Source: JBGTIS01 sp041745535
GTDB taxonomy: Bacteria; Bacteroidota; Bacteroidia; Cytophagales; Cyclobacteriaceae
Reading direction: 5' to 3'
DNA length: 64,000 bases
Assembly: GCA_041745535.1 (NCBI GenBank)
Contig: JBGTIS010000195.1
Coordinates: forward strand, 1 to 64,000
Shown one piece after another: positions 37,401 through 45,660 of the stretch (position 1 is its first letter; every line of letters starts with the position of its first letter). The translations under genes were made by a program, and so were the position numbers. The notes under the pieces were generated by a model. It was not told the DNA's origin, did no database searches, and was given only the letters and a program-made list of their open reading frames with translations.

Positions 37401-39883
37401 TACTACCAGCCTGGCTAACACTTACTGATAATGGAGATGGAACCGCTGTGCTTACCGGGACACCAGCCGTAGGCGATTGCAGTGACGATTCAGTCGCGCT
37501 GGTAGTAAAAGACCGCGGCCTGCTGACGGCTGTACAATCGTTCAAGATCGCTATCGCCGTAGCTTTTTCTGTAACGGTAGATACTTCAAAAGCGGCCATA
37601 TGCCGGAATGAGCCTGTTACCTTTACCGCTAATCTGGTAAATCCGGGCCCCAATCCTACGTATCAATGGCTGATTGATGACAAGCCTTTGGCAGGGGCTA
37701 CCGCCAATAACATCACTACCAGTGCATTGGTAGACAACCAAACCGTAAAAGTACAGGTAAAGGTGGATTCCACAGCCTGTCTGGTAAATACAACGGCAGT
37801 TTCCCAACCAATTGTGATTAAGGTTACGGATTTTACCACCATGTCGGTACTATTGAGCATTCCCGATCCTAACTTATGCTCCAGCGATACGGCCATATTT
37901 TCAAGTACATTGATCAATCCTGGTCCAAACCCGGTATACCAATGGCTGATCAACGATGCTCCGGTGGCGGGCGCTACCCAGGCCTCATTAATTACCAGCC
38001 AGGTAAATAATGGGGATGTGGTTAAAGTAAAAGTAACTTCCGACAATCCGGGGTGTTTGCTGAATACCGAAGCCACTTCAGAACCTGTTACTTTAACCAT
38101 TACTGAATCTAAAATACTGGATATAAGCCTGACTGCTGATAAAACCGAACTGGAAGCAGGAGAAGCAGTGACCTTTACCGCTGCAACTACTTACACGTCA
38201 AGCGCGACGCAATACCAGTGGTTTGTTAATAATGAACAGGTTGCTGACCAAACCGGCACAACTTTTACCAGCAGCACTTTAGCGAGTAATGATAAAGTAA
38301 AAGTTAAAATTTTAGCGGAACCTGTAGCTTGCCTCTCCGCGACAGAAGTAACTTCCCAGGAAATAACTATTATGGTAAATGCTGATATCACGCTGACAAA
38401 CCTACAGAAAGCCACTGAGGAAGAAACAGAATTAGGTTTTACAGTGGCGGAATTTACCGCGGCTTACACCAGTTCGCTGGGCGATTTGAGTAAGGTTAAA
38501 ATAACAGTGCTCCCGACAAATGGTACGCTTACCTTAGAAGGAACGGCTGTTCAGAAAGACCAGGAAATCGGGCTAGATAAGATTGCCGGTTTAAAGTATA
38601 AACCAGCAACCAATTTCTCAGGTACAGAAACCATTAAGTGGAATGGTTCAGAGGGAACCCAGTATGGACCGACTGATGGTAGCATAATTATCCAGATTTC
38701 AGCGGTAAATGATCCGCCTGTATTCACCCTGAGTGGCAACATCAAAGTGGCTTTGGGATTTACTACCACTGAAACCGTTACGGTAACACCAGGTGCCATT
38801 CCTGCGGATGAAGTGGGCCAAACTGTAACCTACAGTGTACAACCCGCTACACTTCCCTTCGCCAACATGTCCATTGATCCGAACACCGGTACTGTTTCTA
38901 TCACAGCCTTCGACTTAAGATTTGGTATACAGGAAGTGGAAATTATCGCAAACGACGGGCAGGCTGAAAATAATACCTATGCGCAATCATTTGGGGTAGA
39001 AGTAACCAATCCTAATAATTCAGCTCCTTATGATATTACCCTGGCATCGGCCATTATTCCTGAGAGTGTACCTGTTGATAGTGTAGCCACCCTCATTATT
39101 GTAGGCGATTTTAATGTAGATGATGTGCATACCATTACCCTGGATAACAGTATTGACGCGCCTGATAATGGTTATTTTAAGATTGATGGTATCGGTTTAA
39201 AAGTTGCCCAGGCTCTGGATTTTGAATCGAAGAATAAACTGACCATAGCCCTGAAAGCTGCTGATCCTTCGGGCAGCTCACTCACCAAGCAGTTTGTGAT
39301 CACCATAGGAGACGCAAACGATTTGCCCACGAACCTGACTTTGAGCGACTCAACGGTGAGGGAAGGCGCAGGTGTAGGAACTATTGTCGGTACCTTCATC
39401 ACTGCCGATGAGGACCGGGCCGACCGACATACTTATACTTTACTGCCTGAATCTGAAGATATCGATTATTTTACGTTGGCCAAGGACAAACTCGTGATTA
39501 AAAATGAAATTAATTATCAGGAAAAAAGAGCATTTACGATAACCGTACGAAGTGAAGATGGACGGGGCGGAAAGATTGATCGTACTTTAAACCTGATTGT
39601 TCAAACTACCAACGAAGCGTTCGCTAAAATTAAAACGGGAATTACTCCCCATGTAGATGGATTAAACGATACCTGGAAAATTGAGGATATCGAGGATTAT
39701 CCGAATGCGAAAGTTGAGATTTTTGATAGCTGGGGGAAAAGAGTGTTTTACTCAGAAGGGTATCAAAGAGAGTGGGATGGTACCCGTGATAATGAGGAAT
39801 TACCAACAGGCACCTATTATTATGTTATCGACCTGAATAATGGTGGTACACCCATAAAAGGAACTGTAACCTTATTGCGCTAG
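34493..39883 (+). CDS. Giant LRR/Ig surface protein with T9SS type B sorting domain
   Basis: 1796 residues. A signal peptide ends near 38. Two copies of a ~220-residue beta-sandwich follow (about 39-262 and 264-477; both hold EHNDTWL and GPSxDGWFK motifs, carbohydrate-binding style). Then come about 11-12 plant-type leucine-rich repeats (about 530-825; pattern LxxLxLxxNxLTGxIPxxIGxL) and an Ig domain (SLYEWHKDSVLF). A putative Ig/cadherin segment (PPTFTSTPVTSVSSG) precedes three Ig repeats with YQWLI/YQWFV cores, followed by cadherin-like repeats. The last ~85 residues (GITPHVDGLNDTWKI ... VEIFDSWGKRVFYS ... ELPTGTYYYVIDL) are a gliding-motility-associated CHU_C sorting domain. It is exported by T9SS and anchored by the downstream PorP/SprF protein. 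The role is adhesion, judged from the domains only. Confidence 0.93.
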   Translation: MIKIYLLFSKQIDFARIGVFLLLLLFMLCSWYYASAQADCQFQEAGGLAVIETEAVNVPSNWSATKNSNLTFIEWDDKEYFNTPGNGTITYNLNVTKPGLYKFVWRNKVNSGTATNEHNDTWLRIPNNENIVFFGHKGSEANIEADLKAKNEFIVFPKDTNLGNPVAGPSSDGWFKIYNGALTWNWDTETNEEDPYDVYVIVNAPGVVSIEVSGRASFHAIDKMVLYHLETYGRNGLSDEQLHGFKASSNNCTGISFTNSNSDGKCDFEANNGIILIETESNIIPTGWGIVKSNGKTFIEWDNPSQFDKPGPDAFSYSVNVKEAGIYRIQINSRINEGTNNSEHNDTWLKMANNENIVFFGYKGSGTAAQIETELAKKSTKIVFPAGTGLGNTVAGPSVDGWFKYFSKGINWNWGTFTNEENPYDVYVKFNSPGLYEVQLGGRAQYHALDKIVLYNIETNGNSLDDATLNSFVESGCSSRLAYTNDSKGDSLALLLLHKRTGGTGWTNPWVLSQPMSQWSGVVLDATRRVIELTLQNRGLTGQLPREIGYLSKLTKLNISGNSGLGGRVPDEVGDIAGLVTLIMSDNGMGGSFPESISKLTKLVTLNIANNSISGALPTGLDKLLSLKVIRLENNSLSGPLPEGIGNLKGLTELSLANNGFTGPIPASIGGPLGLKLLNLTGNQLTGGIPGGVNALTVLETLSMGNNLLTGAIPVGIGGLTLLKTLNLDNNQLTGEIPPSFDNLKALTSLNLSMNQLTGIISPGLGSIAGLKTVNLHGNLLTGAVPANLVNLPGLTELTLANNDLSALPAATSTTLTNITVEGNKLSFDDIIPNKAKLTSYAPQDSVGEKRSVSLIKGDQLVIDLGIDQSIQTSLYEWHKDSVLFKLTLTSKLVLDNVTDADLGVYTCKITNSSAPDLILYSNPVNVIINSPPTFTSTPVTSVSSGIAYTYNITTTDPNSDDSLSIGSTVLPAWLTLTDNGDGTAVLTGTPAVGDCSDDSVALVVKDRGLLTAVQSFKIAIAVAFSVTVDTSKAAICRNEPVTFTANLVNPGPNPTYQWLIDDKPLAGATANNITTSALVDNQTVKVQVKVDSTACLVNTTAVSQPIVIKVTDFTTMSVLLSIPDPNLCSSDTAIFSSTLINPGPNPVYQWLINDAPVAGATQASLITSQVNNGDVVKVKVTSDNPGCLLNTEATSEPVTLTITESKILDISLTADKTELEAGEAVTFTAATTYTSSATQYQWFVNNEQVADQTGTTFTSSTLASNDKVKVKILAEPVACLSATEVTSQEITIMVNADITLTNLQKATEEETELGFTVAEFTAAYTSSLGDLSKVKITVLPTNGTLTLEGTAVQKDQEIGLDKIAGLKYKPATNFSGTETIKWNGSEGTQYGPTDGSIIIQISAVNDPPVFTLSGNIKVALGFTTTETVTVTPGAIPADEVGQTVTYSVQPATLPFANMSIDPNTGTVSITAFDLRFGIQEVEIIANDGQAENNTYAQSFGVEVTNPNNSAPYDITLASAIIPESVPVDSVATLIIVGDFNVDDVHTITLDNSIDAPDNGYFKIDGIGLKVAQALDFESKNKLTIALKAADPSGSSLTKQFVITIGDANDLPTNLTLSDSTVREGAGVGTIVGTFITADEDRADRHTYTLLPESEDIDYFTLAKDKLVIKNEINYQEKRAFTITVRSEDGRGGKIDRTLNLIVQTTNEAFAKIKTGITPHVDGLNDTWKIEDIEDYPNAKVEIFDSWGKRVFYSEGYQREWDGTRDNEELPTGTYYYVIDLNNGGTPIKGTVTLLR

Positions 39884-39946
39884 CTACCTGTAACCATTAA
39901 AGAATATGTACACATTGACCAAAACCTATTACTAATTGCCGATTAT

Positions 39947-40957
39947 ATGAAAAAGAATTTACCCTTAATAATTGTATTCTGTTTAATTAATTCGTGGTGT
40001 TTTGCACAGGATTATTTTCAGCTGAGTCAGTTTACGCAGAGTGCGCATGGCATTAACCCTGGCTTTTCGGGTGTGGAAGATTACGTTGATTTAACAACGG
40101 GTTACAGAAGACAATGGGCCAATATCAACGGAACGCCTACCACTTATTACCTGGGTGTAAGCCTTTCTAATCTGAATTTTCAGCGAGGAGAAGAAAGCGG
40201 AAAATCATTCAGGGTGAGTGAACCTGAAACTATTGAAGGACAGATTACCGAAGAACCGTTGCGAATGAAGCATGGGTTTGGTTTGTACATTTTAAATAAT
40301 CGTCAGGGACCTTTTACCCGCAATGCCGGTTATGTTTCCTATGCTTTCCATTACCTGCTGGCAAATGGCTGGGCAGTTTCTGCTGGCGCGGCCGGAAGCT
40401 TTATCAACCAACGGTTCGATGACCTGAATGCTACGGTATATAATCCTGATTTGGATGAAATTTACCAAGCATATGCATTGGGGAGGCGTACCGGAAATTA
40501 TATGGGCCTGAATGCCGGTATTACCTTATCGAACAACAGGTTTTATGTGGGTTATTCTGCCCACAATGCCGCAAGTGTTGCCTTCACAGAAGAAGAATCT
40601 GATCCAAACCAGATCTCTGACCTGTATCATTTCCTGATGGCCGGTGTGAATTATGAGCTTAATTCAGAATTTTCTTTACATCCCAGCGTTTTATTAAAAT
40701 ATTCTCAGGGATTTTCGTTGCTCTACGATGTTAACTGCAAAATTCAGTACCGGCAACTGGGTTGGGCGGGCCTTACTTATCGCAGTAATAACGACATCGC
40801 GGGCATGCTCGGATTTATCATCAACCGGCAGATTAATCTGGGATATTCCTACGATTTGTCAACTTCAGGCATTGGTAGGGACAATTCCGGAACACATGAA
40901 CTGGTTTTAAGCCTGATGTTGGGTAACAAAAATGATGTGTTGCCGGTAATTTACTAA
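39947..40957 (+). CDS. PorP/SprF family type IX secretion outer-membrane protein
   Basis: 336 residues. After a signal peptide, QDYFQLSQFTQSAHGINPGFSG is the standard PorP/SprF start. Barrel strands follow (TYYLGVSLSNLNFQ, YVSYAFHYLLANGWAVSAGAAG, GLNAGITLSNNRFYVGYSAHN) and the C-terminus is barrel-like (HELVLSLMLG). PorP/SprF proteins pair with type B sorting domain cargo to attach it at the cell surface. The gene lies 63 bases after the adhesin and 20 before the OmpA gene, so all three form one unit. Confidence 0.93.
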   Translation: MKKNLPLIIVFCLINSWCFAQDYFQLSQFTQSAHGINPGFSGVEDYVDLTTGYRRQWANINGTPTTYYLGVSLSNLNFQRGEESGKSFRVSEPETIEGQITEEPLRMKHGFGLYILNNRQGPFTRNAGYVSYAFHYLLANGWAVSAGAAGSFINQRFDDLNATVYNPDLDEIYQAYALGRRTGNYMGLNAGITLSNNRFYVGYSAHNAASVAFTEEESDPNQISDLYHFLMAGVNYELNSEFSLHPSVLLKYSQGFSLLYDVNCKIQYRQLGWAGLTYRSNNDIAGMLGFIINRQINLGYSYDLSTSGIGRDNSGTHELVLSLMLGNKNDVLPVIY

Positions 40958-40977
40958 GTTTTTGTGTAACCGGAAAT

Positions 40978-42588
40978 GTGATGTCTGGAATTAAAAGTTT
41001 GTTGATAATTAATGCCTGGTACCTGTATTTTTCTTGCGCTGCTTTTGGCCAATCAGAAACATTTGTAATTCCTGAAAAGCTCTCATCATCTGTAAACACA
41101 AGCGTGGAAGAGACCCTTCCAATATTATCACCCAGTGGCGATACGCTGTATTTTACCCGTTTTAATCTGGATCAGAAAAGCAAAGAACCGGTAAAAGGCC
41201 ATGATATCTGGTATACAGTAAAAACAAGCAATGGTTGGACAGAAGCAAAAAATGATCTTTTAAATCTGGAAGCATTTAACAGTGTGGTGGGCATCAGTGC
41301 TGATGGTCAAACTTTGTTTTTGTTGAAATACGAAGGGAAAGCCTATTCCTCTTTGGCCGGTATTGCCTATTCCGAAAAAATAGATGGTAAGTGGCAGGCT
41401 CCACAACCGTGGGATGCGCATGAAATATTTACGGCCAACTCTTTTTTTGGCTTCTTTCTCAATCAGCAAGAAAATGTACTGATTATTTCCATGAAGGGAA
41501 TAAATGCCCTGGGAAAGGAAGATTTGTATGTATCGTTTAAAAATCCCGATCGAACCTGGTCGGCTCCCCGGCACATGGGACCCATGATTAACAGCCGCGG
41601 CTTTGAAATTTCCCCGTTTTTGTGTGCTGATAACCGAACGCTTTATTTTTCCAGCAATGGGCATGGAGGGTTAGGCGATGCCGATATATTTGTTACTTAC
41701 CGGCTGGATGACCACTGGAACAACTGGTCGGAACCCAAAAACCTGGGAAAACCGGTAAATTCCGCTGGCTTCGATGGGTACTTTACCCGCTATAACAATC
41801 ATGACATTTTTTTTGTAAGTAATCGTGGTGCCGCTTTAACAGACATTTATCATACTGCTATCGCCGATGAAAGTAGCGAACAGCACATGCTGGCAACCAA
41901 TGATTTGACCGGAAAACAAAATAATGATGGCAGAAGCGAAGATGGGGTTGAAATAAATAGCAGCATAAGTGGTAATAAGCAAAACGATGCAAATAGACTA
42001 AATGATCATCGTAATGCCGAAGGAAATCAGGGTACCAGCAATAACAGAAACAAGGTGGCAGGAAATGATGACAATATTGCAAACAATGGCAATAACACCA
42101 CGGAAAATAGAAAGAAAAATACAAATGGTGAGTATGGAAGTTCGCTTGGAAATGGTACCAATGACCTGGATGGAAACAGCCGGAATAACGAAGATAAGAT
42201 AGCCAATGGATTCAACGCAACCGATGATATAACCGCCAACATGATAACCGGAGCCGTAATTTATTTTGGTTTTGACGTTTCTACGCTTACCCAGGCGGCC
42301 CAGAGCGATCTTCTAAAGGTGGTTGAAACCTTAAAAGATGAAAAAAAATACAGCATCGCATTGGTAGGATATACCGATCAATCGGGTAGCCAGCGATATA
42401 ATCTGAAGCTTTCTAAAAAAAGAGCAAAAGCAGCCAGAGATTTCCTGGTCGCCAATGGGCTGGATAAAGCTATGATTACAGATGAAGGAAAGGGTATTTA
42501 CCTGGAATCACCAGCTGATTTGGGTGAAGAAAGCAGAAGATTGCAACGCAGGGTGGACATAAAATATGAGATCATAGATGAAAATTAA
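40978..42588 (+). CDS. PD40 beta-propeller protein with C-terminal OmpA domain
   Basis: 536 residues. A signal peptide (LLIINAWYLYFSCAAFGQ) leads to a PD40-type propeller (PILSPSGDTLYFTRFN, GISADGQTLFLLKY, DNRTLYFSSNGHGGLGDADI). An Asn/Asp/Gly-rich linker lies at about residues 301-417. The C-terminus (about 420-536) is an OmpA/MotB-type peptidoglycan-binding domain (IYFGFDVSTLTQAAQSDL, ALVGYTDQSGSQRYNLKLSKKRA, EESRRLQRRVDIKY). This is the usual third partner of type B cargo and PorP/SprF and anchors the assembly to the cell wall. Confidence 0.92.
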   Translation: MMSGIKSLLIINAWYLYFSCAAFGQSETFVIPEKLSSSVNTSVEETLPILSPSGDTLYFTRFNLDQKSKEPVKGHDIWYTVKTSNGWTEAKNDLLNLEAFNSVVGISADGQTLFLLKYEGKAYSSLAGIAYSEKIDGKWQAPQPWDAHEIFTANSFFGFFLNQQENVLIISMKGINALGKEDLYVSFKNPDRTWSAPRHMGPMINSRGFEISPFLCADNRTLYFSSNGHGGLGDADIFVTYRLDDHWNNWSEPKNLGKPVNSAGFDGYFTRYNNHDIFFVSNRGAALTDIYHTAIADESSEQHMLATNDLTGKQNNDGRSEDGVEINSSISGNKQNDANRLNDHRNAEGNQGTSNNRNKVAGNDDNIANNGNNTTENRKKNTNGEYGSSLGNGTNDLDGNSRNNEDKIANGFNATDDITANMITGAVIYFGFDVSTLTQAAQSDLLKVVETLKDEKKYSIALVGYTDQSGSQRYNLKLSKKRAKAARDFLVANGLDKAMITDEGKGIYLESPADLGEESRRLQRRVDIKYEIIDEN

Positions 42589-42729
42589 GTCATCATAATT
42601 GCTACCGCCTTGCTGATGTTTTCCTTGGGCCTAAATTGCCGTTTGTTTTGTTGCCCTTTTTCACCACCGCTATGCCGCACAAGAGAATTCTGCCTGTCGG
42701 GAACAATGGAAGTTTTTTATTCAAAGGCA

Positions 42730-42762
42730 TAAAAAAGCCGGAACTATATTTAATTCCGGCAG
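42730..42762 (-). terminator. Terminator of the cysteine biosynthesis operon
   Basis: GCCGGAA (42737-42743) pairs with TTCCGGC (42754-42760). On the minus strand six T (complement of 42731-42736) follow. It lies 25 bases past the stop of the moeZ-like gene. Confidence 0.8.
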
Positions 42763-42785
42763 ATTAGTTCATCAGGTTTTCATAA

Positions 42786-43949
42786 TTAATATTTGGCCAT
42801 GGAAGGTTCAATTTCACCAGCCCAGGCTAAAATACCACCTTTCAGGTTATACAGGTTTTTAAATCCATATTTTTTTTCCAGCAAATGAATGGCTTTTGCA
42901 CTTCGTACGCCACTGCGGCAGTGCACTACCACCTGCTTGTCAGAAGCAATTTTGTTCACATCGTCTTCTATCAGATTGAGGGGCACTAAATTGCCCCCAA
43001 TATTGGCGATTTCATATTCATAAGGTTCTCGCACGTCTATCAACTGAAAATCCGCATCAGTATCAATCAGATCACGTAATTCCTGTACTGATATTTCCTT
43101 TACGTCAGACTTTTCCTTTTCCGATGTATCAATGCCACAAAACTGGTCATAATCGATAAGCTCAGTCTGGGTTGGATTTTTACCATTCAGCGGGTTTTCA
43201 GGGTCTCTTGAAATTTTTAAGGTTCTGGTTTCAAAGTTAAGCGCATCGAACAGAAATAATCTTCCCGACAAGGGCTCACCAACTCCTGTAATTACTTTAA
43301 TAACTTCATTGGCCTGCAAACTGCCTAAAATTCCGGGCAATACCCCGAGTACACCGCCTTCCGCACAACTGGGTACCAATCCGGGAGGGGGAGGAGAGGG
43401 AAATAAATCTCGGTAATTAGGCCCTACTTTTCCAGAAGCATCGGTATAATTAAATACTGCCGCCTGTCCTTCAAACCGAAAAATAGAGGCATAAACATTC
43501 ACTTTATTCAAAAGTACACAGGCATCATTTACCAGATATCGGGTGGGGAAGTTATCAGTGCCATCGGCAACCACATCATAATCTTTGATAATTTCAAGCG
43601 CATTGGATGAAGTAAGCTGTACATTATAGGTTTTAATATTTACATGTGGATTCTGTAAACGAAGGCGCTCGGCAGCCGCTTCTACTTTTGGGCGACCTAC
43701 GTCGTTCACCGTAAACAGGATCTGCCTTTGCAAATTGCTGTCGTCTACCACATCAAAGTCCACAATGCCAATATTTCCAACGCCTGCTGCTACCAGGTAT
43801 GAAAGCACAGGTGCCCCCAACCCACCGGTGCCTACCACCAGTACTTTGGCTGCCTTCAGTTTCCGCTGGCCTTCAATATTAAACTCCGGAATTATCAGGT
43901 GCCGGCTGTATCTTTCCAGCTCTTCTTTTGAAAATTTAATCTCGCTCAT
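42786..43949 (-). CDS. moeZ: MoeZ-type sulfurtransferase: E1-like adenylyltransferase with rhodanese domain
   Basis: 387 residues. Residues ~1-265 are an E1-like adenylyltransferase: RYSRHLIIPEF, VVGTGGLGAPVLSYLVAAG (nucleotide site from about 36), DFDVVDDSNLQRQ, DGTDNFPTRYLVND, and PSCAEGGVLG with the catalytic Cys about 195. The Zn-binding CxxC of classic MoeB/ThiF is replaced by GPNYRDLFPSPPPPG, as I recall for mycobacterial MoeZ. The C-terminal rhodanese carries HCRSGVRSA with Cys about 344. It would adenylate the C-terminal Gly of the small carrier and load it with sulfur. It is the last gene of the cysM-mec-cysO-moeZ operon. Confidence 0.92.
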   Translation of the reverse strand: MSEIKFSKEELERYSRHLIIPEFNIEGQRKLKAAKVLVVGTGGLGAPVLSYLVAAGVGNIGIVDFDVVDDSNLQRQILFTVNDVGRPKVEAAAERLRLQNPHVNIKTYNVQLTSSNALEIIKDYDVVADGTDNFPTRYLVNDACVLLNKVNVYASIFRFEGQAAVFNYTDASGKVGPNYRDLFPSPPPPGLVPSCAEGGVLGVLPGILGSLQANEVIKVITGVGEPLSGRLFLFDALNFETRTLKISRDPENPLNGKNPTQTELIDYDQFCGIDTSEKEKSDVKEISVQELRDLIDTDADFQLIDVREPYEYEIANIGGNLVPLNLIEDDVNKIASDKQVVVHCRSGVRSAKAIHLLEKKYGFKNLYNLKGGILAWAGEIEPSMAKY

Positions 43950-43959
43950 TTTCTTATTT

Positions 43960-44247
43960 TTATAGGTCTATCACGGTGCCACCTGCAATAGCAGGAATGA
44001 TACTGATTACTGAATCGGGCTGCACTTTGGTGTTTTCCTGATTCAGTGATTTTATATCCTCATCGCCTACATACACCCGCACAAAGGCGCGCAACTTCTG
44101 ATTATCGTCAAACAAATGTTCTTTCAGGTCCGGGTACTTTTCAGTTAACTGCTGAATGGCACCGATAACTGTATTACTATTGGTTTCAATATTTGCCTGA
44201 TTATCAGTAAACTTCCGCAATGGGGTAGGAATAATTAATTTAGCCAT
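43960..44247 (-). CDS. cysO: CysO-like sulfur carrier (ubiquitin-like) with extra C-terminal residues
   Basis: 95 residues of the MoaD/ThiS/CysO fold. The region FVRVYVGDEDI ... ISIIPAIAGG closely matches mycobacterial CysO (FVNIYVNDEDV ... VTILPAVAGG). Five residues, TVIDL, follow the Gly-Gly before the stop, so the functional Gly is not terminal. Carrier proteins must end in Gly-Gly to be adenylated, so trimming is required. The adjacent JAMM peptidase is the obvious candidate (QbsE/QbsD is a known precedent). It lies between the JAMM and moeZ genes with 12- and 10-base gaps. Confidence 0.9.
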   Translation of the reverse strand: MAKLIIPTPLRKFTDNQANIETNSNTVIGAIQQLTEKYPDLKEHLFDDNQKLRAFVRVYVGDEDIKSLNQENTKVQPDSVISIIPAIAGGTVIDL

Positions 44248-44259
44248 TATTTGTGTCGG

Positions 44260-44691
44260 TTAATTGTCAAAGTTTAAACTGTTCTGTATGGGTTCTTCTT
44301 CAAAAATTTTTTTATCATTGAGTTGCCAGGAAGTCAGGTCTTTTACTTTTCCCTGCCGCACTGACAATATTATATAAGAAAAGAAAGGCACTGCCTGCTT
44401 CAAATCATGCGCTGAGGGGCGTGCCGGATGATCCGGATGGGAATGATACACCCCTAACAGGGTTTTCCCCTCTTTACTGGCAAATAACTCAGCCTGTAAA
44501 TAATCTTTAGGAGATATTTCAAACCTCCTGCGCTGATCTCCTTCTTTGCTGTTATCTACTATTCTGGCAACTTCAATTTCCCTTACTTCCTGTTCAGTGC
44601 CGTAAAAAAAACCACAACATTCGTACGGATAGGTACTTTCCGCATGTTTGATCATATTTTCCAGGGCAGCGTCTGAAATTCTTAAATTCAT
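44260..44691 (-). CDS. mec: JAMM/Mec-type metallopeptidase (M67)
   Basis: 143 residues. The zinc site is HSHPDHPARPSAHD (residues 83-96; His83, His85, Asp96), with the general base Glu24 in YECCGF. Mec in mycobacteria releases cysteine from the CysO-cysteine conjugate formed by CysM. Here it may also trim the carrier tail. It is the second gene of the operon, 11 bases after cysM and 12 before cysO. Confidence 0.92.
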   Translation of the reverse strand: MNLRISDAALENMIKHAESTYPYECCGFFYGTEQEVREIEVARIVDNSKEGDQRRRFEISPKDYLQAELFASKEGKTLLGVYHSHPDHPARPSAHDLKQAVPFFSYIILSVRQGKVKDLTSWQLNDKKIFEEEPIQNSLNFDN

Positions 44692-44702
44692 TGTTGATGC
44701 TT

Positions 44703-45638
44703 TCAGTTAAAAACAGATTTTACCACCTCACTGTACTTATCGGCAGCATCAGGAAAAACAGTTACTACCACACCTTTGTCGAGCTGATTGGCCACCTGAA
44801 TAGCACCGGCCAGGTTTGCCGCTGACGATGGGCTTAGCAGAAGCCCTTCTTCCTGTGCCGCTCTTTTCATCCATTCGTATGCTTCCAGGGTATCGATTCC
44901 TAAATTTTGGTCAGCAATGCTGGCATCATAAATATCCGGCACATGGGCCGTGGCCAGGTGTTTCCATCCCTCCAACCCATGAAAAGCTGTATTAGGTTGC
45001 AAGGAAATACAATGAATTTCAGGATTAATTTCTTTCAGCCGCCGGCTGGTACCCACGAAAGTTCCGGTAGTACCTAACCCGGCTACAAAATGGGTGATTC
45101 TTCCATTAGTCTGCTGAAAAATTTCTTCGCTGGTACTGTGGTAATGCGCTTTCCAGTTATTAGGATTTGAATACTGATCGGCATAATAATACTGGTCCGG
45201 ATTTTCCAGACTTAAATTTTTTGCTGTTTCCTGCGCTTCATTCATTTCACCAATAGCCGGCGTAAATATAATATGCGCACCATACGATTTTAGAATGAGT
45301 TTTCTTTCATGTGTAGCATTATCAGGGATGCAGATGGTTACCGGAATACCAGTTGCTGCCCCAATGGCGGCATAGGCAATGGCGGTGTTGCCACTGGAAG
45401 CGTCCAGGATATGCCGTTCCGGAGTCAAAAAGCCTTGCTCCACAGCCTCACGCATAATATTATAAGCCGGTCGTGCTTTTACACTACCTCCCAGCTGCAT
45501 CCATTCCAGTTTGGCATATACCTGCACACCCGGTTTTGTAAATATCCGGTTGATTGGAAAAAGGGGCGTATGCCCTATAAATTTTTTAATATTTTTTAAC
45601 TGACCCAGCAGCTTTTCGTCTGTTTTTTCTTGAATCAT
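44703..45638 (-). CDS. cysM: Cysteine synthase, CysM-type (sulfur-carrier dependent)
   Basis: 311 residues of fold-type II PLP enzymes. FIGHTPLFPIN is at the start, the PLP Lys is about residue 54 (QLGGSVKARPAYN), DASSGNTAIAYA is the substrate loop, and HFVAGLGTTGTFVGTSRRL is the phosphate loop. The neighbours (JAMM peptidase, CysO-like carrier, MoeZ) point to use of carrier thiocarboxylate in place of sulfide. The acyl acceptor (O-phospho- or O-acetylserine) is not shown by the sequence. It is the first gene of the operon, preceded by a Cys-rich leader frame and terminator. Confidence 0.93.
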   Translation of the reverse strand: MIQEKTDEKLLGQLKNIKKFIGHTPLFPINRIFTKPGVQVYAKLEWMQLGGSVKARPAYNIMREAVEQGFLTPERHILDASSGNTAIAYAAIGAATGIPVTICIPDNATHERKLILKSYGAHIIFTPAIGEMNEAQETAKNLSLENPDQYYYADQYSNPNNWKAHYHSTSEEIFQQTNGRITHFVAGLGTTGTFVGTSRRLKEINPEIHCISLQPNTAFHGLEGWKHLATAHVPDIYDASIADQNLGIDTLEAYEWMKRAAQEEGLLLSPSSAANLAGAIQVANQLDKGVVVTVFPDAADKYSEVVKSVFN

Positions 45639-45660
45639 GGTGTAATTGAATTGGATGCCT

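Noticed and set aside
36541..38100. Several long minus-strand frames inside the LRR/Ig adhesin
   Set aside because: They mirror the repeats of the plus-strand protein and have no start context or known motifs.
42786..44247. MoeB/MoaD assignment for molybdopterin synthesis
   Set aside because: The carrier resembles CysO, the enzyme resembles MoeZ, and the neighbours are CysM and a JAMM peptidase; no moa genes are nearby.
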